Positions 6,871 through 10,795 of a DNA stretch of 10,795 bases are shown here, piece after piece. A program made the translations under genes and the position numbers. Source of the stretch: Campylobacterales bacterium (GTDB lineage: Bacteria; Campylobacterota; Campylobacteria; Campylobacterales; JALSKU01); contig JALVXV010000161.1 of assembly GCA_027038235.1 (NCBI GenBank), positions 1 through 10,795 of the forward strand. Reading direction: 5' to 3'. How positions within the stretch are numbered: the first letter of the stretch is position 1; every line of letters begins with the position of its first letter. Under the pieces are notes generated by a model, which worked only from the letters and a program-made list of their open reading frames with translations, did not search any database and had not been told where the DNA came from.

Positions 6871-7888
6871 GAGTAAAGTTTCATTTTTTAAAAAGCTTTT
6901 TCTTACATCAGTAGTTGCATCATCGCTTGTTGTTGGAGCAAATGCAGGTAAAAAAGAGCAAAAGTTTATAATCGCTACAGCAAGTACAGGAGGTACCTAC
7001 TATCCAGTAGGTGTCGGTATTGCTACAATTGCCAGTCTAAAGTTGGCAAAAAAGTACAAGATGACCTTTTCTGCTATCACAAGTGCTGGAAGTGGTGAAA
7101 ATGTTGATATGCTAGATAAGGGTGAGGTCAATTTTGGAATACTTCAAGGACTCTTTGGCTCTATGGCATGGCAAGGCAAAGGAAAGTATGAGGGTCATCC
7201 TAGGAAAAATTTAAGAAGTATCACAATGCTTTGGCAAAATGTTGAACACTTTGTAGTATATAATCAGTTTGCTAAAACAGGCAACATAATGGATCTTAAA
7301 AACCTCTATGGAAGAGCTTTTTCTATAGGCAAGAGAAATTCTGGTACTAGAGTTTCAGGTCAAACTATCATGAATACTTTGGGAATTGATTATAATAAGA
7401 TGAACTTACAATATCTTGGATATACTCCAAGTGCAAAAGCATTGCAAAATAGAAAAATTGATGGTATGAATATCCCAGCAGGTCCTCCAGCTAGTGCTGT
7501 TACAAATGCATTTGCTACTATAGGAGCTGACAAGATAAAGATTTTAGAGTTTAGTGATGATAATATCAAAAAGATTCAAGCCTCATATCCTGTTTGGACT
7601 AGGTATATCATAAAAGCAGGAACTTATCCATCTCTTAAAAAGGATGTTTATACCATAGCTCAGCCCAATTTACTTGTAGCTACAAAGGATACTCCTGATG
7701 AGGTTGTCTATCTTTTGACTAAAACTATATATGAAAATCTACCATTTTTACATAGTGTTCACAAAGCTACACTTGCGATGAGTCTACAAAAGGCGATAGA
7801 TGGTCTTCCTATGCCTTTACATCCTGGAGCTGCAAAATTTTATAAAGAAAAGGGTATCAAGATACCAGATAGATTGATAGCTAAATAA
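6869..7888 (+). CDS. TAXI-family TRAP transporter solute-binding receptor
   Basis: Periplasmic substrate receptor of a TRAP transporter, TAXI (TRAP-associated extracytoplasmic immunogenic) family; 339 residues, a normal length. A signal peptide (MSKVSFFKK, hydrophobic 10-23) should be cut after ANA at 24-26. There is no lipobox, so the mature protein is probably free in the periplasm. Family motifs: TASTGGTYYPVG (37-48) and TSAGSGENVDML (71-82) in the ligand cleft, FSIGKRNSGTR (151-161), NIPAGPPASAV (201-211) and a C-terminal GLPMPLHPGAAKFYKEKG (312-329). The ATG at 6869 has AGGAGA at 6859-6864. The fused permease gene follows after a stem-loop. Characterised TAXI receptors bind glutamate or 2-oxoglutarate; the ligand here cannot be read from the sequence. 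Confidence 0.93.
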   Translation: MSKVSFFKKLFLTSVVASSLVVGANAGKKEQKFIIATASTGGTYYPVGVGIATIASLKLAKKYKMTFSAITSAGSGENVDMLDKGEVNFGILQGLFGSMAWQGKGKYEGHPRKNLRSITMLWQNVEHFVVYNQFAKTGNIMDLKNLYGRAFSIGKRNSGTRVSGQTIMNTLGIDYNKMNLQYLGYTPSAKALQNRKIDGMNIPAGPPASAVTNAFATIGADKIKILEFSDDNIKKIQASYPVWTRYIIKAGTYPSLKKDVYTIAQPNLLVATKDTPDEVVYLLTKTIYENLPFLHSVHKATLAMSLQKAIDGLPMPLHPGAAKFYKEKGIKIPDRLIAK

Positions 7889-7896
7889 GATTAGAG

Positions 7897-7932
7897 CTTA
7901 GAGCATGAAGTTTAGAACTTACATGCTCTAAG
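7897..7932 (+). promoter_or_regulatory. Strong intergenic stem-loop between receptor and permease genes
   Basis: CTTAGAGCATG (7897-7907) pairs perfectly with CATGCTCTAAG (7922-7932). Inside it, AAGTT (7908-7912) pairs with AACTT (7916-7920) around a 3-base loop, leaving A7921 as a single bulge, for 16 pairs in all. No T-run follows, so it is not a standard terminator. It more likely protects the 3' end of receptor mRNA or partly attenuates read-through, giving more receptor than permease. TTAGAGC is tandemly repeated at 7891-7904, at the foot of the structure. Confidence 0.65.
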
Positions 7933-7946
7933 TAGTAATAACAATT

Positions 7947-7951
7947 AGGAG
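7947..7951 (+). promoter_or_regulatory. Distant ribosome binding site of the permease gene
   Basis: AGGAG is the only good Shine-Dalgarno before the ATG at 7964, but the 12-base gap is longer than the usual 5-9. No start codon lies in frame in between. This may make permease translation weaker than that of the receptor. Confidence 0.5.
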
Positions 7952-7963
7952 AAAAATAGAGCC

Positions 7964-9910
7964 ATGGGAGTATCAAAAGAGAGATTAAAGCCATTTTTAC
8001 TATATTATGCAGCAGGGATTTCTATATTTCATTTTTATATCAATATAAAAGGTGGCATAAGTGATCTTTGGTTTAATGCTGCACACTTTTCATTTTTATC
8101 TTCACTTGGATTTTTAACTTATAAAGCTTCAAAATATTCAAATAAGAAAATCATATCATACTTTGATCTTTTTTTAGCACTTGTTGCATTGATACCATTT
8201 TTTTATTTGGTTGGTTTTGAAGAGTCACTTTATGCTGTAGCAAATGGCAATATGAGACCTATGGATCTAGTCGTATCTGCTATCTCTATCTTATTGGCTA
8301 TAGAGATAGTAAGAAGAACTACAGGGTGGATAGTGCCATCAATGATGATAATTGCCATTGCTTATGTACTTTTTTTAGGCAAATATATAGATGGTATATT
8401 TGGATTTGCCGGTATGACAGTTACTAGATTTCTTTATAGGATGTATTTTACAAGCGAGGGGCTTTTTGGCTTTATTGCAAATATTTCAGCTACTTATGTA
8501 TTTATGTTTATGCTTTTTGCTGCATTTTTGATGAAGAGTGGTGCAGGGGACTTTATAGTAGATCTCTCAAAATCTATCACTTCAAGATTTAGAGGGGGTG
8601 CTGGTCATGTGGCAGTATTTAGTTCAGCTCTTATGGGAACTATCTCAGGCTCAGCAGTAGCAAATACTGTCTCAACAGGCACGATTACCATTCCTATGAT
8701 GATAAAAAATGGATTTAAGCCTATATTTGCAGCAGCAGTAGAAACTGCAGCTAGTACAGGTGGACAGATAATGCCTCCTATTATGGGAGCAGGGGTATTT
8801 ATCATGGCTCAAATGACACATATCTCATTTGCAACCATTATAGCAGTCTCTGTATTACCTGCTATTTTATATTTTGCCTCTATCTCATTTTATATACATA
8901 TTCATGCAAAAAAACATAACATTGAAGCAACCGGAGAAAAAGTAGAGATACTATCAACTCTAAGAGAGGGTTTTCACTTTTTTATCCCCTTGGCAACTTT
9001 GATAGGTTTACTTGTGTATGGTTTTACACCTACTTATGCAGCTGGTATATCCATAGTCGTTATAATTTTTTCCTCATATCTTACAAAAAATAAAAAGATG
9101 AGTTTAAAAGATATAGTTGAAGCTTTAGCTTTGGGTACACAAAATATGATTGTTACAGGAGTTTTGCTCGTATCCATAGGGGTTGTAGTAGGTATTATAA
9201 ATATTTCTGGTATTGGTGTTACATTTTCTCAGCTTATCATGGAGTGGTCAAGTGGACACCTTTTACTTGCTTTAGTCTTGGTAGCTATCGCATCTTTATT
9301 TTTAGGTATGGGTCTGCCTGTAACTGCATCATATATAGTACTTGCAGTTCTCTCAGCTCCTGCACTTTTAGGACTTATGTTAAGTCCTGAAATGGCAGCA
9401 CTTGTAAGTGCTGGAGTAACTCCTCCTGAAGTTACAATGTATCTTTTAGCTGCCCACCTTATCATCTTTTGGCTCTCTCAAGATTCAAATCTTACCCCAC
9501 CTGTTTGTTTAGCAGCTTTTGCAGCAGCAGGTATCGCAAAAACTCCTCCTATGCGAACAGGACTTGAAGCATGGAAGTTAGGAAAAGGTTTATATATCTT
9601 ACCACTTTTATTTGCATTTTCAGATCTAATTGCAGGGGAGTGGATAGATAGAATTGAAGTATTTTTATTTGCAATTCCAGGAATTTTATCATTTGCTATA
9701 TTTGTTGAGGGTTATTGGAATGCAAAATTAAAAATTTATGAGAGGTTGATTTTTGTAGTTACTGCTCTTCTTTTACTATTTCCAGATAAAATTTTTGGAT
9801 ATAAAAGTATCATACCTCATATACAAGATTCTCATATCATGGGGATTGTACTCTTTGCAATAGTATTGTTTATACACAATAAAAGAGTAGCTAAAAACCA
9901 TACACATTGA
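7964..9910 (+). CDS. TRAP transporter fused permease (DctQM type), TAXI-associated
   Basis: Inner-membrane permease of 648 residues, joining a small DctQ-like part and a large DctM-like part in one chain, as is usual for TAXI systems. It is hydrophobic throughout, with an estimated 15 or more membrane segments. The first lies near residues 10-27, the Q-like part spans about the first 130 residues, and the M-like part follows. Conserved M-domain blocks: GTISGSAVANTVSTGT (225-240), TAASTGGQIMPPIMGAG (261-277), LGMGLPVTASYIV (447-459) and NLTPPVCLAAFAAAGIA (509-525). These form the transport and ion-binding regions of the DctM/IT superfamily; TRAP transporters use a sodium or proton gradient and need the receptor. 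A C-terminal hydrophobic extension (about 540-638) follows. It should work with the receptor encoded 75 bases upstream and converges on the pseudouridine synthase gene with a 14-base gap. Confidence 0.93.
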   Translation: MGVSKERLKPFLLYYAAGISIFHFYINIKGGISDLWFNAAHFSFLSSLGFLTYKASKYSNKKIISYFDLFLALVALIPFFYLVGFEESLYAVANGNMRPMDLVVSAISILLAIEIVRRTTGWIVPSMMIIAIAYVLFLGKYIDGIFGFAGMTVTRFLYRMYFTSEGLFGFIANISATYVFMFMLFAAFLMKSGAGDFIVDLSKSITSRFRGGAGHVAVFSSALMGTISGSAVANTVSTGTITIPMMIKNGFKPIFAAAVETAASTGGQIMPPIMGAGVFIMAQMTHISFATIIAVSVLPAILYFASISFYIHIHAKKHNIEATGEKVEILSTLREGFHFFIPLATLIGLLVYGFTPTYAAGISIVVIIFSSYLTKNKKMSLKDIVEALALGTQNMIVTGVLLVSIGVVVGIINISGIGVTFSQLIMEWSSGHLLLALVLVAIASLFLGMGLPVTASYIVLAVLSAPALLGLMLSPEMAALVSAGVTPPEVTMYLLAAHLIIFWLSQDSNLTPPVCLAAFAAAGIAKTPPMRTGLEAWKLGKGLYILPLLFAFSDLIAGEWIDRIEVFLFAIPGILSFAIFVEGYWNAKLKIYERLIFVVTALLLLFPDKIFGYKSIIPHIQDSHIMGIVLFAIVLFIHNKRVAKNHTH

Positions 9911-9928
9911 TAGATTACACTCTTTTAT
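9879..9928. repeat. Inverted repeat spanning the permease and rluA-family gene ends
   Basis: ATAAAAGAGT (9879-9888) is exactly complementary to ACTCTTTTAT (9919-9928), with a 30-base loop that includes the permease stop; the right arm includes the stop of the opposite gene. The position suits a shared two-way termination structure, but the stem is mostly A-T and the loop long, so it would be weak. Such matches can arise by chance in AT-rich DNA. Confidence 0.3.
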
Positions 9929-10650
9929 ATCATAAAATCTTCTGGCTCTTTAGCAACAAAACTATATCCTAATAGTTCAGTTTTATAAGAGTGTAGCATT
10001 ACTCTTTTATATGGTTTTCCACCATAGAATGTATCACCCAAGATAGGATGGGCTATACTCTTTAGATGAACTCTTACTTGATGGGTTCTTCCAGTTTTTA
10101 TAGTAACTTTTACCTTTGATTTATTGCCCTCTATCATCAATGGCTCTACAAAAGATATAGCATCTTTTCCATCTCTACTTATTTTACTATATGCCTTTTT
10201 TCTCTTTATAGTTAGTATAGGTTTATCTATCTCTACACTCTCTATGACCCTTCCATCTACCCAAGCTATATACTCTTTTAAAACTTTTTTCTCTTTATAC
10301 TCTTTGATAGCTCTTTTTTGAAAATCCTCATCTTTTACCAAAAGCAAAACCCCACTTGTCTCTTTATCAAGTCTATTTAGCAAAGGATATCCTATCTTTT
10401 TAGAAACCTCTTCACTACTTAAAAAAGCAGGTTTATTTATCGCGATTATATCACTATCTTCAAAAATCTTTTCTATCTTTTGAATATTTTGTACTTTAAA
10501 TTTTGTCTTTATATCAACTTCACCTCTAGCGATTACAACCCTCTTATTTCCTATGTAAACAATGCCACGATCTATCATCTCTTTTGCAGCTTTATTTGAT
10601 ATGCCCTCTTGTAGTGCTAAAAGCTTATAAGCCTTTTGCTTTTTTATCAT
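9925..10650 (-). CDS. RluA-family pseudouridine synthase
   Basis: Isomerises uridine to pseudouridine in RNA, most likely rRNA. The 241 residues hold an N-terminal S4-like RNA-binding region (about 8-55, with GISNKAAKEMIDRGIVYIG) and the RluA catalytic domain. The catalytic Asp is D95 in LLNRLDKETSGVLLL; other family blocks are IIAINKPAFLSS (68-79), KEYIAWVDG (125-133), KTGRTHQVRVHLKSI (185-199) and HPILGDTFYGG (201-211). After NKPA the usual VVHP stretch is replaced by a shorter sequence. The target uridine cannot be inferred, so no symbol is given. The ATG at 10650 has a strong GGAGAAGGAG stretch just upstream and follows the lepA stop by 18 bases, so the two genes probably form a translation-related operon. 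Its TAA (9925-9927) faces the permease gene. Confidence 0.9.
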   Translation of the reverse strand: MIKKQKAYKLLALQEGISNKAAKEMIDRGIVYIGNKRVVIARGEVDIKTKFKVQNIQKIEKIFEDSDIIAINKPAFLSSEEVSKKIGYPLLNRLDKETSGVLLLVKDEDFQKRAIKEYKEKKVLKEYIAWVDGRVIESVEIDKPILTIKRKKAYSKISRDGKDAISFVEPLMIEGNKSKVKVTIKTGRTHQVRVHLKSIAHPILGDTFYGGKPYKRVMLHSYKTELLGYSFVAKEPEDFMI

Positions 10651-10668
10651 CTCCTTCTCCTCTTAGTT

Positions 10669-10795
10669 TCAATCTATCTTCAAGACACTCAAAAATGCCT
10701 CTTGGGGGAGTTGGACTTTTCCTATAGCTTTCATCCTCTTTTTTCCTGCTTTTTGCTTTTCAAGTAGTTTTCTCTTTCTTGTTATATCTCCGCCA
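10669..10795 (-). CDS. lepA: Elongation factor 4 (LepA), C-terminal end (5' partial)
   Basis: The last 41 codons of a gene that enters from the right edge and stops at TGA (10669-10671 on the minus strand). The residues GGDITRKRKLLEKQKAGKKR, then MKAIGKVQLPQEAFLSVLKI, match the highly conserved LepA C-terminal domain, a lysine- and arginine-rich tail ending in the PQEAF motif. LepA is a ribosome-associated translational GTPase; its GTPase and EF-G-like domains lie outside the window. It is upstream of, and probably co-transcribed with, the pseudouridine synthase gene. Confidence 0.93.
   Translation of the reverse strand, partial: GGDITRKRKLLEKQKAGKKRMKAIGKVQLPQEAFLSVLKID

Noticed and set aside
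7897..7932. Rho-independent terminator after the receptor gene
   Set aside because: The stem is strong but is followed by TAGTAATAACAATT, with no T-tract, and the permease must be expressed from upstream; called a regulatory or stabilising stem-loop instead.

Overview
The window looks like chromosomal DNA of a Campylobacterota (epsilonproteobacterial) species, probably a free-living Sulfurimonas- or Sulfurovum-like autotroph. The basis is very AT-rich, lysine-rich coding sequence, an AHQWRQPL-type histidine kinase, and promoters with a TATAAT -10 box and periodic T-runs in place of a -35 box. The genus is inference. Gene packing is tight: no gene-free stretch exceeds about 80 bases, and no tRNA, rRNA, CRISPR, insertion sequence or phage gene was seen.

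Left part (1-3358). The 3' end of an unrecognised gene is followed by a small putative membrane protein or lipoprotein, both on the + strand. These run tail to tail, with a 4-base overlap, into a minus-strand pair: lhgO (L-2-hydroxyglutarate oxidase) and a DUF945/YdgA-like exported protein whose start overlaps the lhgO end by 11 bases. A GC-rich stem-loop in the end of the small gene could terminate transcription from both sides. lhgO has a clear TATAAT box in a 70-base divergent intergenic region.

Central part (3429-9910). Four + strand genes form one functional block: a large sensor kinase (two membrane segments around a roughly 290-residue periplasmic domain, two PAS domains, HisKA, HATPase), its OmpR/PhoB-type response regulator, a TAXI-type periplasmic solute receptor, and a fused DctQM TRAP permease. 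The likely logic is that the kinase senses an external compound and the regulator controls the receptor and permease that import it. The receptor gene has its own promoter. A perfect 11-bp inverted repeat covers its -10 box on one arm and its ribosome binding site and start on the other. A second strong stem-loop separates receptor and permease genes, as expected where much more receptor than permease is needed. Characterised TAXI receptors bind glutamate or 2-oxoglutarate, and the divergent neighbour lhgO makes 2-oxoglutarate, so a C5-dicarboxylate theme is plausible but unproven.

Right part (9925-10795). A minus-strand pair converges on the permease gene: an RluA-family pseudouridine synthase, preceded upstream by the C-terminal 41 codons of lepA (elongation factor 4), which continues beyond the window.

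The points most worth a second look are the promoter/RBS inverted repeat at 6836-6870, the receptor-permease stem-loop at 7897-7932, the Asp-to-Asn change in the kinase ATP-binding G1 box, and the lhgO/TAXI association.
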